Part shown: in pieces, positions 50,546 through 60,055 of the stretch
How the letters are laid out: every line of letters starts with the position of its first letter
Numbering within the stretch: the stretch's first letter is position 1
Program-made: the position numbers and the translations under genes
Source: Neisseria lisongii
GTDB lineage: Bacteria > Pseudomonadota > Gammaproteobacteria > Burkholderiales > Neisseriaceae
DNA length: 64,000 nt
NCBI RefSeq assembly: GCF_028463985.1
Contig: NZ_CP116766.1
Span: 372,001 to 436,000, forward strand
Direction: 5' to 3'
The notes under the pieces: generated by a model
What the model saw: only the letters and a program-made list of their open reading frames with translations
The model's database searches: none
Told to the model about the DNA's origin: nothing

Positions 50546-51169
50546 TTACTCTGCGGCAAGGGCGGCACGGCTTTCCAAAACCTGATCCACTAAGCCGTAG
50601 TCTTTGGCTTCTTCGGCAGACATATAGTTGTCGCGGTCGGTGTCCCGTTCCAAATCGGCCAAGTCCCGATCGCAGTGTTTGGCGAGCAGGCGGTTGAGTT
50701 TGTCTTTGATTTTCAACAACTCTTTGGCGTGGATTTCAATATCCGAAGCCTGACCGGAAAGTCCGCCGCTGATGAGTGGCTGGTGAATCATAATGCGGCT
50801 GTTGGGCAGGGCGAAGCGTTTGCCTTTTTCGCCGGCGGAGAGCAGGAATGCGCCCATGCTGGCGGCTTGGCCGAGACACAGGGTCGATACGTTCGGCTTG
50901 ATGAAATTCATGGTGTCGTAAATCGACATACCGGCAGTTACCGAGCCGCCCGGCGAGTTGATGTAGAAGAAAATGTCTTTATCAGGGTTTTCGCTTTCCA
51001 AAAACAGCAGTTGGGCGACAATCAGATTGGCAGATTCGTCGGTTACCGGGCCGACCAGAAAGACGATGCGCTCTTTCAGCAGGCGGGAATAAATATCGAA
51101 TGCCCGTTCGCCTCGTCCGCTTTGTTCGATAACGGTCGGCACCAGGTAATTTTGGATTTCGGGAGTCAT
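50546..51169 (-). CDS. clpP: ATP-dependent Clp protease proteolytic subunit
   Basis: Tetradecameric serine protease paired with ClpX or ClpA. The 207-residue protein has FFYINSPGGSVTAGMSIYDT, the catalytic Ser in GQAASMGAFLLSAG and the catalytic His in RIMIHQPLISGG. The ATG at 51169 is chosen; the extension to 51277 contains DUS-coded residues (FRRPV). It lies downstream of tig in the same orientation, as in many proteobacteria. clpX is not seen next to it. Confidence 0.96.
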   Translation of the reverse strand: MTPEIQNYLVPTVIEQSGRGERAFDIYSRLLKERIVFLVGPVTDESANLIVAQLLFLESENPDKDIFFYINSPGGSVTAGMSIYDTMNFIKPNVSTLCLGQAASMGAFLLSAGEKGKRFALPNSRIMIHQPLISGGLSGQASDIEIHAKELLKIKDKLNRLLAKHCDRDLADLERDTDRDNYMSAEEAKDYGLVDQVLESRAALAAE

Positions 51170-51241
51170 GCGTTTTCCTTTCGGGGGAACTTCATAAGCA
51201 AAAAGCACCCCGACAGACAGGAGGCGCTTTGGTGCGGGAAC

Positions 51242-51306
51242 AGGCCGTCTGAAAACCGGCGGATTTTTGCCAAACAAAAATTGTCCGGTTGATTTTCAGA
51301 CGGCCT
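51242..51306. terminator. Inverted DUS pair between tig and clpP
   Basis: AGGCCGTCTGAAAACCGG and CCGGTTGATTTTCAGACGGC flank a second A/T-rich palindrome (ATTTTTGCCAAACAAAAAT). It probably terminates tig or modulates tig-clpP readthrough. Confidence 0.65.
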
Positions 51307-51317
51307 CGGTGTGCCGT

Positions 51318-52625
51318 TTAGGCTACGCCCATTACTTCGTCAAAAGACAGGGCTTTTTCGGTAACTTTGGCTTTGCTCAAAACAAAATCAACGACTTTGC
51401 TTTCTACAGCCAGAGAAGTCGGGCCTTGCAAACGGCTTTCGTCAGCGTAGTACCAATCAATCACTTCTTGCGGGTCTTCGTAGCTTTCGGCAAAGTTGGC
51501 AACCACGGCTTTGATTTCTTCGGCAGTCGGTTCGAGTTTGTTTTCTTCAACCACTTTTGCCAAAATCAAGCCCAATGCCACACGGCGTTCGGCCTGTTCT
51601 TTGAACATATCCAAAGGCAGATCCAGATTGGCAGCGTCGGCCATGCCTTGGTTGGCAAAGTTTTGTTTCATGTCGTTGGCCAGACGTTGGGCTTCTTCAT
51701 TCACCAATGCGGCAGGAACTTGCAGCTCAACGGCTTTGAGCAGGGCGTTCATTACCGATTCTTTGGTTTGGTCTTGAGTGCGGCGCTCAACTTCGCGGCC
51801 GACGTTTTTCTTCACTTCTTCACGCATTTTGGCTACGTCGCCGTCTTCAATGCCCAAGGCTTTGGCGAAATCTGCGTCCACTTCCGGCAGGGTAGGCTCG
51901 GATACGTTGTTCAGCGTGATGGTGAATACGGCGGTTTTACCGGCAACATCTTTGCCGTGGTAATCTTCAGGGAAGTTGACATGAACGTCTTTGCTTTCGC
52001 CTTCTTTCAAGCCGACCACGCCTGCTTCGAATTCAGGCAGCATTTGGCCTGCGCCCAATACGAATGCGTAGTTTTTGGAAGAGCCGCCGGCAAACGCTTC
52101 GCCGTCGATTTTGCCTTCAAAGTCGATGATGACACGGTCTTCGTTTTGCGCCGCACGTTCAACATGGTTGAAGCGGGTGCGTTGTTTGCGCAGGATTTCT
52201 ACGGTTTGATCCACTTCGGCATCGCCCACGGCAGCGGTTACTTTTTCTACTTCTTGGGCAGACAGATCGCCGACTACGACTTCCGGGAATACTTCAAAAA
52301 TGGCAGCGATTTGGAAGTTTGCTTCGTCGTTTTGCTCTTCAACGGCTTCAAAGCGGGGGAAACCGGCCACTTTCAGTTTTTCGTTTACGGCGATGTCGTA
52401 GAAGGCACGTTGTACCAATTCGTTCATCACATCGTTTTGTACACCGGCACCATACATGGAAGCCACCATTTTCAATGGTGCTTTGCCGGGGCGGAAACCG
52501 TCGATTTTGACGCGGCGTTGGGTTTGTTTTAAACGTTTGTCGGTTTCTGCGTTGATGCTTGCCCAAGGCAGAGACACGATTACTTTGCGTTCCAGATTTT
52601 CTAAAGTTTCTACAGTTACGCTCAT
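51318..52625 (-). CDS. tig: Trigger factor
   Basis: Ribosome-bound chaperone and prolyl isomerase. The 435-residue protein has the ribosome-binding region VKIDGFRPGKAPLKMV near residue 37, the FKBP-like PPIase domain (DRVIIDFEGKIDGEAFAGGS, PEFEAGVVGLKEGESKDV) and the helical C-terminal chaperone domain. Length is standard. Confidence 0.97.
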   Translation of the reverse strand: MSVTVETLENLERKVIVSLPWASINAETDKRLKQTQRRVKIDGFRPGKAPLKMVASMYGAGVQNDVMNELVQRAFYDIAVNEKLKVAGFPRFEAVEEQNDEANFQIAAIFEVFPEVVVGDLSAQEVEKVTAAVGDAEVDQTVEILRKQRTRFNHVERAAQNEDRVIIDFEGKIDGEAFAGGSSKNYAFVLGAGQMLPEFEAGVVGLKEGESKDVHVNFPEDYHGKDVAGKTAVFTITLNNVSEPTLPEVDADFAKALGIEDGDVAKMREEVKKNVGREVERRTQDQTKESVMNALLKAVELQVPAALVNEEAQRLANDMKQNFANQGMADAANLDLPLDMFKEQAERRVALGLILAKVVEENKLEPTAEEIKAVVANFAESYEDPQEVIDWYYADESRLQGPTSLAVESKVVDFVLSKAKVTEKALSFDEVMGVA

Positions 52626-52880
52626 CGTAAGCCCTTAAAAAGTTTTTTCAAATGGTTTGATGGGAAACCCTGTTGCAGACCGGTTTTTCTCAAAACGGGA
52701 CAAACGGCGTTGCGTCTGCAAGGGAAATATTCAGTCGGGCAGTATATCACAATGTTGCTGTTGTGGGCGAGATGGCGGGGCAAATTAAATGATGGAAATC
52801 AGTTCGGCAGTGTGGGGAAGGCCGTCTGAAAACCGCATCCGCCGGTTGCGGGATAACAGGCGGATGCGGGCGTTTTTTCG

Positions 52881-53351
52881 TCATCGGTTTTCGATGTTCA
52901 GAGCGGCCTCTTTGCGGCGCAAGGCGCGTTCGTAGCGGCAGCGTTGGATATTGCTGGTGATGTTCAGCGGCGGCACTTGGGTCGGTTTGCCGTTTTCCAT
53001 TGCCACCATGGTGAAATAGCAGCTGTTGGTGTGGCGCACTTCCCGGGTGTTGATGTTTTGCGCTTCAACACGGATGCCGACTTCCATCGAGCTGCGGCCG
53101 GTGTAATTGACGCTGGCGAAAAACGTAACCAGTTCGCCGACGTGAATCGGCTCTTTGAAGACGACTTTATCCACGGAAAGGGTAACGCAGTAGTGGCCGC
53201 TGTAGCTGCTGGCGCAGGCATAGGCGACTTGGTCGAGCAGGCGGAGGATTTCGCCGCCGTGGACGTTGCCGCTGAAATTGGCGGTGTCGGGCATCATTAA
53301 AACCGACATGGTCAGTTCGTGTGAGGGCAGGGTGCAGCTGATGGTTGTCAT
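52881..53351 (-). CDS. Acyl-CoA thioesterase, hotdog fold (YciA type)
   Basis: A 156-residue hotdog-fold thioesterase. Motifs are MPDTANFSGNVHGGEILRLLDQVAYAC, with the catalytic Asn/Asp and the HGG loop, and VGELVTFFASVNYTGRSSMEVGIRV. This matches the cytosolic acyl-CoA hydrolase group that includes YciA. Preferred chain length cannot be told. It lies alone between tig and ftsK. Confidence 0.9.
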   Translation of the reverse strand: MTTISCTLPSHELTMSVLMMPDTANFSGNVHGGEILRLLDQVAYACASSYSGHYCVTLSVDKVVFKEPIHVGELVTFFASVNYTGRSSMEVGIRVEAQNINTREVRHTNSCYFTMVAMENGKPTQVPPLNITSNIQRCRYERALRRKEAALNIENR

Positions 53352-53383
53352 GTGAATGTTCCTTTTGATTTTTAAATGAAGAA

Positions 53384-53402
53384 ACCGTCTTTTCAGACGG
53401 CT
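53384..53402 (-). terminator. Hairpin past the ftsK stop
   Basis: CCGTC and GACGG flank TTTTCA, formed by a DUS read with its own partial complement, 20 bases beyond the ftsK stop. Confidence 0.45.
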
Positions 53403-53421
53403 TCCGATTGGTCGGGAAATG

Positions 53422-55839
53422 TTACAGCAAATCTTTCTGCGTGATGATTTTGCGGTTGCCGCCTAAATCGGGCGGGGTAACGACACCGGCGTTTTCCAAG
53501 GCTTCCATCAGATTGGCGGCACGGTTGTAGCCGATACGCAGTTGGCGTTGCAGCGCAGAAATCGAGGTTTTGCGGCTTTCCAAGACAAAAGCCACCGCCT
53601 GATCGAATAATTCGTCGCTACCGGCATTGGGGCTGACGATGTTTTGCGATTCCAGCGCCGCTTCGCCGCTGAGCAGGCCCTCAATATAGTTTGTCGGAGC
53701 TTGTGATTTGATGTGTTCCACGATTTGGAGGGTTTCTTCGTCGGATACGAATGCACCCTGCAGGCGCACCGGTTCGGGCGAGCCGGGGCTGGAAAACAGG
53801 CAGTCGCCGTATTTCAGCAGTTCGTTGGCACCGGCTTGGTCGATAATGGTACGGCTGTCGATTGCCGTGGTTACGGTAAAGGCAAGGCGGGTCGGGATAT
53901 TGCTTTTAATCAGACCGGTAATCACATCCACGCTCGGGCGCTGGGTGGCGATAATCAGGTGGATACCGGCGGCACGAGATTTCTGCGCCAGCCGCACGAT
54001 TTGCTGCTCGACGGTTTTGCGTTCGGTCATCATCAAATCTGCCAATTCGTCAATCACCACCACAATCTGCGGCAGTTTTTCCAGCGGTTCGGGGTTGTCG
54101 GGCGTGAGGCTGAACGGATTGAGCAGCGGTTTGCCCTCGGCTTTGGCTTCGACCACTTTTTGGTTGAAACCGTCTAAATTGCGTACGCCCGCATGAGACA
54201 GCAGACGGTAGCGTTTTTCCATTTCCGCCACGCACCAGTTCAGCGCCTGACCCGCTTCCCGCATATCGGTTACCACCGGACAGAGCAGGTGCGGAATGCC
54301 TTCGTAAATGCTGAATTCGAGCATTTTCGGGTCAATCATCACAAAGCGGACTTCTTCCGGCGTGGCATTGTACAGCATGGAAAGAATCATGCCGTTTACC
54401 CCCACGGATTTGCCCGAACCGGTCATACCGGCAACCAGCAGGTGCGGCATTTTCGCCAAATCGCCGATAACGGCGGTGCCGGTGATGTCTTTGCCCAAAG
54501 CGACGGCAAGTTTGGAACGGGATTGGGTAAAGGCTTCGGACGACAATAATTCGCCCAAACCGACTTCTTGACGGTGTTCGTTGGGCAATTCGATGCCCAT
54601 GGTGTTTTTACCGGCGATGGTCTCGACAATGCGGATGCTCTGCACCGACATCGTGCGTGCCAAATCTTTGGCCAGTGCCACAATCTGGCTTCCTTTCACA
54701 CCTTTTGCCGGTTCGATTTCAAAACGGGTAATGGTCGGACCGGCGGTGGCGGAAACGACTTGGACGCTCAAACCGAACTCGGCGAGTTTGGTTTCGATGC
54801 GCTCGGCAGTGGCTTCCAAAACTTTCGGATCGATTTCGGCCGGTTTGCCGCTGGGTGCAGCCAGCAGCGACAGGCTCGGTTTTTGGTATTCACCGGTTGC
54901 GGCCTGAACCCGGTTTTCAGACGGCATATTGACTTTAGGCGCAGCGGCAACCGATACCGTCAGCGATTTTTTGCGGTTACTGCTGCTTCCCTCGACCGCC
55001 GCCACCGGCTCGGCGGTGATGATGTCTTTGGTTTCTTTTAAGAGACGGCTGCTGTCTTTCAGCGGCACGGTTTCGGCTGCGTTTCGGCGTTGGCGCAGAG
55101 TGGAAAAGGTTTGTTGCAGACGGTTGAACCCGTTTTTCAGACGGCCTAAAAGAGCTGATGCCAGCTCCAGCCACGACACCTGCGTCAGCAGCGACACCGC
55201 CAGCAAAACCAGTGCCGCCATAATCAGCAGGCTACCCGATTTGCCTAAAAACTGTTCCAGCTTCGCCCCCGCAAACACGCCAATCACGCCGCCGGCACCC
55301 ACCGGCAGGCTGTCGGCCCACAGAGTATTGAGTGCAAAATATTCCACAATCGGGCTGCCGACCAGCAGCAACAGCAAAGCCAGTGCCGCCAAACCGTGAT
55401 TGTACGGCTTGCGGTGTTCCTGCTTCATCAGCGGGCGGAAATTCTTGTAGAGAAAAATATAGGAAGCGGCAATCAGCCACCAAAACGACATCCCGCACAG
55501 ATAATAGCCGATGTCGGAGAGATACGCACCGAAGAGGCCGCCGAAGTTTTGCACCCCGCCCGCCGCCGACACGCTGCGCGACCACGCCGGATCAGCCATA
55601 TCGAAGCTGAACAGCGAAATAGTCAGATAAACCGTTACCACCAGCCCGAACAGCCATGACGCATCGTGAAGCAGATTGGCAACATGCTCCGGCCGGGCTT
55701 TTTTCTGTTCCTCTTTTTTCAGCGCCTTGGCCTCGTTCAAACTCACCGAAAGTTTGCTCTGCGGCAGGGACTTACTGCGGGCGGAGGCAGGCTGTTTTTT
55801 AGCGGAAGCAGCATTTTTTTTAACGTTTTTGGTAGCCAT
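53422..55839 (-). CDS. ftsK: DNA translocase FtsK
   Basis: Septal DNA pump that aligns the chromosome terminus for XerCD recombination. The 805-residue protein has an N-terminal region with about four to five membrane helices (WLFGLVVTVYLTISLFSF, GLAALALLLLLVGSPIVEYF, LLIMAALVLLAVSLLT), a Lys/Glu-rich linker, the RecA-like motor with Walker A VAGMTGSGKSVGVNGM and the DPKMLEFSIY motif, IIATQRPSVDVITGLIK, and the C-terminal gamma winged helix (RQLRIGYNRAANLMEALENA) that reads KOPS. The linker is shorter than in E. coli. A DUS encodes MPSENRVQA in the linker. Confidence 0.96.
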   Translation of the reverse strand: MATKNVKKNAASAKKQPASARSKSLPQSKLSVSLNEAKALKKEEQKKARPEHVANLLHDASWLFGLVVTVYLTISLFSFDMADPAWSRSVSAAGGVQNFGGLFGAYLSDIGYYLCGMSFWWLIAASYIFLYKNFRPLMKQEHRKPYNHGLAALALLLLLVGSPIVEYFALNTLWADSLPVGAGGVIGVFAGAKLEQFLGKSGSLLIMAALVLLAVSLLTQVSWLELASALLGRLKNGFNRLQQTFSTLRQRRNAAETVPLKDSSRLLKETKDIITAEPVAAVEGSSSNRKKSLTVSVAAAPKVNMPSENRVQAATGEYQKPSLSLLAAPSGKPAEIDPKVLEATAERIETKLAEFGLSVQVVSATAGPTITRFEIEPAKGVKGSQIVALAKDLARTMSVQSIRIVETIAGKNTMGIELPNEHRQEVGLGELLSSEAFTQSRSKLAVALGKDITGTAVIGDLAKMPHLLVAGMTGSGKSVGVNGMILSMLYNATPEEVRFVMIDPKMLEFSIYEGIPHLLCPVVTDMREAGQALNWCVAEMEKRYRLLSHAGVRNLDGFNQKVVEAKAEGKPLLNPFSLTPDNPEPLEKLPQIVVVIDELADLMMTERKTVEQQIVRLAQKSRAAGIHLIIATQRPSVDVITGLIKSNIPTRLAFTVTTAIDSRTIIDQAGANELLKYGDCLFSSPGSPEPVRLQGAFVSDEETLQIVEHIKSQAPTNYIEGLLSGEAALESQNIVSPNAGSDELFDQAVAFVLESRKTSISALQRQLRIGYNRAANLMEALENAGVVTPPDLGGNRKIITQKDLL

Positions 55840-56041
55840 AGCGGAAAATCGTTCGAAAGCCGGAAATAAAACGGTTCATTATACAGGAATCGAAAAGGCT
55901 TTGGCTGAATCTTGCTGCTGTCGTCAGTTTACTTTGTTGTATCGTGAATTCACTTGAAAAGTATTACGGCGTTGGTTCTCGACCTTATATGAAAAAGTAG
56001 TTTGAGTTACGGCTATAAAATATTGTTGGCTAAGAAAGGAA

Positions 56042-56077
56042 AAAAAGACTGAACACCTTGCAGCGTCCAGTCTTTTC
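56042..56077 (-). terminator. Intrinsic terminator of norB
   Basis: AAAAGACTG and CAGTCTTTT form a stem around a 17-base loop with A/T runs on each side, 30 bases past the norB stop. The rest of the 268-base gap to ftsK shows nothing notable. Confidence 0.75.
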
Positions 56078-56107
56078 TTAATCAGCCGTTTTCAGACGGC
56101 CTCGGGT

Positions 56108-58363
56108 TTATTTTTTGCGGCTGAAGATGATTTTGGTTGCTTGCCATGCGACGCAGAATGCACCACCGATAAAGATTAAGTCGGCTGCGGTGCGTACCCA
56201 GCGCAGGGTGTCCAAAATTTCCATCTGCATAAATTCTTCGCTGCGGGCATACCACAGACCGTGGGTAATCGAAGCGGTTGCTTGGATGACACCGACCGGC
56301 AGCAGGCTGATGGCGATCATGCCGACCAAGCCGCCGTTGAGCAGCCAGAAGCCCCAAGTCATCAGTTTGTCGTCAAACTGTGCTTCCGGTTTCAGGTAGC
56401 GGGCCACCAGCAAGACGAAGCCCAGTGCCAAGAAACCGTATACGCCGAAGAGTGCTGCGTGGGCGTGAACGGCAGAGGTGTTCAGGCCTTGGATGTAGAA
56501 CAGGGAAATCGGCGGGTTGATCAGGAAGCCGAATACGCCGGCACCGATCATGTTCCAGAATGCTACGGCAACGAAGCACATCAGCGGCCAGCGCAGACGT
56601 TTCGCCCAAGCGGCGGCATTTTGGTAGGACCAGTGTTCGTAGGCTTCGCGGCCGAGCAATACCAGAGGCACAACTTCCAAAGCAGAGAAGCAGGCACCGA
56701 TTGCCATAGAAGCGGAGCTGGTACCGGTGAAGTAGAGGTGGTGCAGTGTACCCGGTACGCCGCCGAGCATGAAGATGGCAGCGGCAGCCAGTGTGGAAGC
56801 GGTGGCGGTGCTGCGGCGGACAAAGCCCATGTTGTAGAACACGAAGGCAAATGCTGCGGTGGCGAATACTTCGAAGAAGCCTTCTACCCACAGGTGTACC
56901 ACCCACCAGCGCCAGTATTCCATTACGGCAATCGGTGATTTTTCGCCGTAGAACAGACCCGGTGCGTAGAATACGCCCACGCCGACCATAGAGGCTACGA
57001 AAATGGCGAGCAGGTTTTTGTCAGTGCCTTTTTCTTTAAAGGCGGAAACGGTGCAGCGCAGCATCAGGAACAGCCACAGCAGCAGGCCGACCATCAGCAG
57101 CAGTTGCCAGAAGCGGCCCAAGTCCAGATATTCGTAACCTTGGTGGCCGAACCAGAAGTTCAGCTCAGGCGGCAGAATGTGGGTCAGGGCGAAGAAGTTG
57201 CCTGCGTATGAACCGCCGACCACGATAAAGAGGGCGATATACAGGAAATTCACGCCGGCACGTTGGAATTTAGGGTCTTTACCGCCATTGACAATCGGTG
57301 CTAAGAACAGACCGGCAGTCAGGAAGCCAGTCGCAATCCAGAAAATGGCGGATTGGATGTGCCATGTGCGGGTCAGGGCGTATGGGAACCAGTCGGCCAT
57401 TTCAAAGCCCAAAGCGGTGTCGATGCCGTAGAAACCTTGGCCTTCAACGGTATAGTGTGCGGTCAGACCGCCCAGCAATACTTGTACGCAGAACAGCGCT
57501 ACGGTCAGGAAAACGTATTTACCCAAGGCTTTTTGCGAAGGGGTCAAAACGATTTTGCTGATCGGGTCTTCAGACGGCGTTTGCACTTCTTCGTGTTTGG
57601 TCAGGAACGAATAACCCCACATCAAAAGGCCGATACCCATCAGCAGCAATACCACGCTGGTAAACGACCAGATGTAGTTTTCAGTGGTCGGCACGTTGTT
57701 AATTAATGGTTCGTGCGGCCAGTTGTTGGTGTAGGTAAAGGTTTCGCCCGGACGGTTGGCAGAAGCAGACCATGCAGTCCAGAAGAAGAAGTTGAACAGT
57801 TTTTGACGTGCTTCAGGGCTTGGCAATGTGTTGTTTTTCATTGCAAAGTGTTCGCGCGTCGTTTGGTAGGCCGGATCGTTGCTGTACACGCCGTCATAGT
57901 AAGGCATAATCGCTTCGATGGCTTTCATGCGGGTGTCGCTTACCACAACGCTGCCGTCTTCCTGAACGGCGCTGTTTTTGCGGTATTCGTCTGCCAGACG
58001 GGTTTTCAATACGGATTGTTCGGTTTCGCTCAAATCAGCAAAGTTTTTACCGTGTTCGGCTTGGGCGGTGATGTTCAACCATGCCTCCAGCTCGCGGTGT
58101 AGCCAGTCGGCGGTCCAGTCCGGCGCTTGATAAGCACCGTGGCCGAGAATCGAGCCGACTTCCATACCGCCGGTGGTCTGCCATGCAGACTGGCCGGCAA
58201 GAATATCGTCTTTGGTCATCAAAACTTTGCCGGAAGCGGTAACGACTTTTTCAGGATAAGGCGGCGCTTTTTTGTAGATTTCGCTGCCCATATAGCCAAG
58301 TATAGTAAAGCAGACTACCAGTACTGCAAAAAGCAGATACCAGAGCTTTTTATACTGTCCCAT
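56108..58363 (-). CDS. norB: Quinol-dependent nitric oxide reductase (qNor)
   Basis: Reduces NO to N2O with electrons from quinol at the inner membrane. The 751-residue protein has the N-terminal hydrophilic extension typical of single-subunit qNor (SAWQTTGGMEVGSILGHGAY, residues 60-200) fused to a heme-copper-oxidase-like domain of many helices. Conserved segments include HPWVEGFFEVFATAAFAFVF-like (VVHLWVEGFFEVFATAAFAF) with heme or iron ligands, and HAHAALFGVYGFLALGFVLL. It is divergent from aniA, the same pairing as in other Neisseria, and removes the NO that AniA makes. An AAAGGAG ribosome site precedes the ATG. Confidence 0.97.
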   Translation of the reverse strand: MGQYKKLWYLLFAVLVVCFTILGYMGSEIYKKAPPYPEKVVTASGKVLMTKDDILAGQSAWQTTGGMEVGSILGHGAYQAPDWTADWLHRELEAWLNITAQAEHGKNFADLSETEQSVLKTRLADEYRKNSAVQEDGSVVVSDTRMKAIEAIMPYYDGVYSNDPAYQTTREHFAMKNNTLPSPEARQKLFNFFFWTAWSASANRPGETFTYTNNWPHEPLINNVPTTENYIWSFTSVVLLLMGIGLLMWGYSFLTKHEEVQTPSEDPISKIVLTPSQKALGKYVFLTVALFCVQVLLGGLTAHYTVEGQGFYGIDTALGFEMADWFPYALTRTWHIQSAIFWIATGFLTAGLFLAPIVNGGKDPKFQRAGVNFLYIALFIVVGGSYAGNFFALTHILPPELNFWFGHQGYEYLDLGRFWQLLLMVGLLLWLFLMLRCTVSAFKEKGTDKNLLAIFVASMVGVGVFYAPGLFYGEKSPIAVMEYWRWWVVHLWVEGFFEVFATAAFAFVFYNMGFVRRSTATASTLAAAAIFMLGGVPGTLHHLYFTGTSSASMAIGACFSALEVVPLVLLGREAYEHWSYQNAAAWAKRLRWPLMCFVAVAFWNMIGAGVFGFLINPPISLFYIQGLNTSAVHAHAALFGVYGFLALGFVLLVARYLKPEAQFDDKLMTWGFWLLNGGLVGMIAISLLPVGVIQATASITHGLWYARSEEFMQMEILDTLRWVRTAADLIFIGGAFCVAWQATKIIFSRKK

Positions 58364-58757
58364 TTGGAACTCCTTTTTGGTAATAAAAGTGGTTGGTTAT
58401 TCATTCATTGAATATGAATGTTAAGGATTGTATCACGCTTTGAACAGTAAAGAAAATATTTATTGCGCCAGCTTGCGTAAAGACAGCAGCAGTTTTCAGA
58501 CGGCCTGTTGTGCTTTGGTAAAAAATGCTTAAGATTTTGGTGTGGAATTGAGACAAAAAATAAATCTTCAGGCTAGTTTTTAGTATATTTTAACTAGTTC
58601 AAAAGGATTATTTTAGTTAGATTAGATTCATATTTGATGAATTATTTGATTTAAGTCAAATAATGTAAAGCCGGACGCATAGATAATGACGGCAAGACAT
58701 CAATCGGTGTTGATTGAACCCAATCACCCACATTCTCCATATAGAAGGAAAACCACT
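58364..58757. promoter_or_regulatory. Divergent norB-aniA regulatory region
   Basis: 393 bases with no gene. On the norB side, ATTCATTCATTGAATATGAA (58399-58418) is an imperfect dyad with TTCAT/ATGAA arms, within reach of a TACAAT-type -10 on the minus strand. A DUS lies at 58495-58505. TAACTAGTTC near 58591-58600 contains the palindrome AACTAGTT. The aniA side has the FNR-type site described separately. In pathogenic Neisseria this region is controlled by FNR, NarPQ and NsrR. Confidence 0.6.
58646..58659 (+). promoter_or_regulatory. FNR-type site upstream of aniA
   Basis: TTGATTTAAGTCAA is close to the FNR consensus TTGAT-N4-ATCAA (one mismatch). It is centred about 40 bases before a likely start in the TAGATAATG region (58680-58688), the class II position. 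This supports oxygen-limited activation of aniA. Confidence 0.85.
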
Positions 58758-59909
58758 ATGAAACGCCAAACTTTAGCTGCAATCGTTGCTTCAGTATTTG
58801 CCTTGGCTGCCTGCGGTCAGCAAGCTGCCGACAAACCGGCCGAAAACGCTGCCAGCGTGGAAGCTGCTGCTTCTGCCGCTTCTCAAGCTGCCGATACACC
58901 GTCTTCCGAATTGCCGGTGATTGATGCCGTGGTTACCCACGCACCTGAAGTACCGCCTGCTATCGACCGCGATTATCCTGCCAAAGTCCGTGTAAAAATG
59001 GAAACCGTTGAGAAAACCATGAAAATGGCCGACGGCGTGGATTACCGCTACTGGACATTCGACGGCGACGTTCCGGGCCGCATGATTCGTGTACGTGAAG
59101 GCGATACCGTAGAAGTTGAATTCTCTAACCACCCAACTTCAACCGTACCGCATAACGTGGACTTCCACGCAGCAACCGGTCAAGGCGGTGGCGCAGCGGC
59201 AACCTTTACCGCTCCGGGTCATACTTCAACCTTCAGCTTCAAAGCGCTGCAACCGGGTCTGTATATCTACCACTGTGCCGTTGCCCCTGTGGGTATGCAC
59301 GTTGCCAACGGTATGTACGGTCTGATTTTGGTTGAGCCTAAAGAAGGCCTGCCTAAAGTGGACAAAGAATTCTACATCGTTCAAGGCGACTTTTACACCA
59401 AAGGCAAATACGGCGAACAAGGCCTGCAAGCCTTCGATATGGACAAAGCAGTTAAAGAACAACCTGAATACGTTGTCTTCAACGGCCATGTCGGTTCGAT
59501 TGCCGGCGACAACGCTCTGAAGGCCAAAGCTGGCGAAACCGTACGTATGTACATCGGTAACGGCGGTCCAAACTTGGTATCTTCGTTCCACGTAATCGGC
59601 GAAATCTTCGACAAAGTATATGTTGAAGGCGGCAAACTGATTAACGAAAACGTACAAAGCACCATCGTTCCGGCCGGCGGCTCTGCAATCGTAGAATTCA
59701 AAGTCGATATTCCGGGCAGCTACACCATCGTTGACCACTCACTGTTCCGTGCCTTCAACAAAGGCGCACTGGGTCAACTGAAAGTAGAGGGCGAACCTAA
59801 CCCTGAAATCATGACCGAAAAACTGAGCGACACCGTTTACCAACCTGAAGGTGCTTCCGCTCCTGCTGCACCGGCTTCCGCCGCTTCAGCAGCCAACGCC
59901 TACGAATAA
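58758..59909 (+). CDS. aniA: Copper nitrite reductase AniA (NirK), outer-membrane lipoprotein
   Basis: Reduces nitrite to NO. The 383-residue protein has a lipoprotein signal (MKRQTLAAIVASVFALAAC), an Ala/Glu-rich linker, then two cupredoxin domains. Type 1 and 2 copper ligands are visible: VPHNVDFHAATG, YIYHCAVAPVGMHVANGMYG (His, Cys, His, Met) and VSSFHVIGEIFDKVY. The C-terminus EGASAPAAPASAASAANAYE is a low-complexity Ala-Pro tail like that of AniA. The ATG at 58758 is chosen because it starts the signal peptide and has AGAAGGAAAAC upstream. An FNR site lies upstream and a terminator follows. Confidence 0.97.
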   Translation: MKRQTLAAIVASVFALAACGQQAADKPAENAASVEAAASAASQAADTPSSELPVIDAVVTHAPEVPPAIDRDYPAKVRVKMETVEKTMKMADGVDYRYWTFDGDVPGRMIRVREGDTVEVEFSNHPTSTVPHNVDFHAATGQGGGAAATFTAPGHTSTFSFKALQPGLYIYHCAVAPVGMHVANGMYGLILVEPKEGLPKVDKEFYIVQGDFYTKGKYGEQGLQAFDMDKAVKEQPEYVVFNGHVGSIAGDNALKAKAGETVRMYIGNGGPNLVSSFHVIGEIFDKVYVEGGKLINENVQSTIVPAGGSAIVEFKVDIPGSYTIVDHSLFRAFNKGALGQLKVEGEPNPEIMTEKLSDTVYQPEGASAPAAPASAASAANAYE

Positions 59910-59926
59910 GCAGGCAATACACGGTA

Positions 59927-59958
59927 AACCGCTGCTGCATAGGCAGCAGCGGTTTTTT
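59927..59958 (+). terminator. Intrinsic terminator of aniA
   Basis: AACCGCTGCTGC and GCAGCAGCGGTT flank a short ATAG loop, followed by TTTTTT. Confidence 0.92.
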
Positions 59959-59966
59959 TCCAAGAT

Positions 59967-60038
59967 TGATAGTGAAATAACCCCAAAGCAAAACAAGGCG
60001 GAGCCAACGCAGTAGTGTTTTGAAGTTATCTCACTATA
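59967..60038. repeat. 72-bp MITE-like inverted-repeat element
   Basis: Left end GATAGTGAAATAAC and right end GTTATCTCACTATAC are inverted repeats with one or two mismatches; the interior is AAAACAAGGCGGAGCC and CAGTAGTGTTTTG. It resembles a small insertion of the Correia type but the end sequence differs (TATAGTGA-ATAAC). It lies just upstream of the cytochrome c gene. Confidence 0.6.
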
Positions 60039-60055
60039 CCCAGTAAAGAAACCGC

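Noticed and set aside
51267..52532. 421-codon frame antisense to trigger factor
   Set aside because: Phe/Gly/His-rich shadow of tig.
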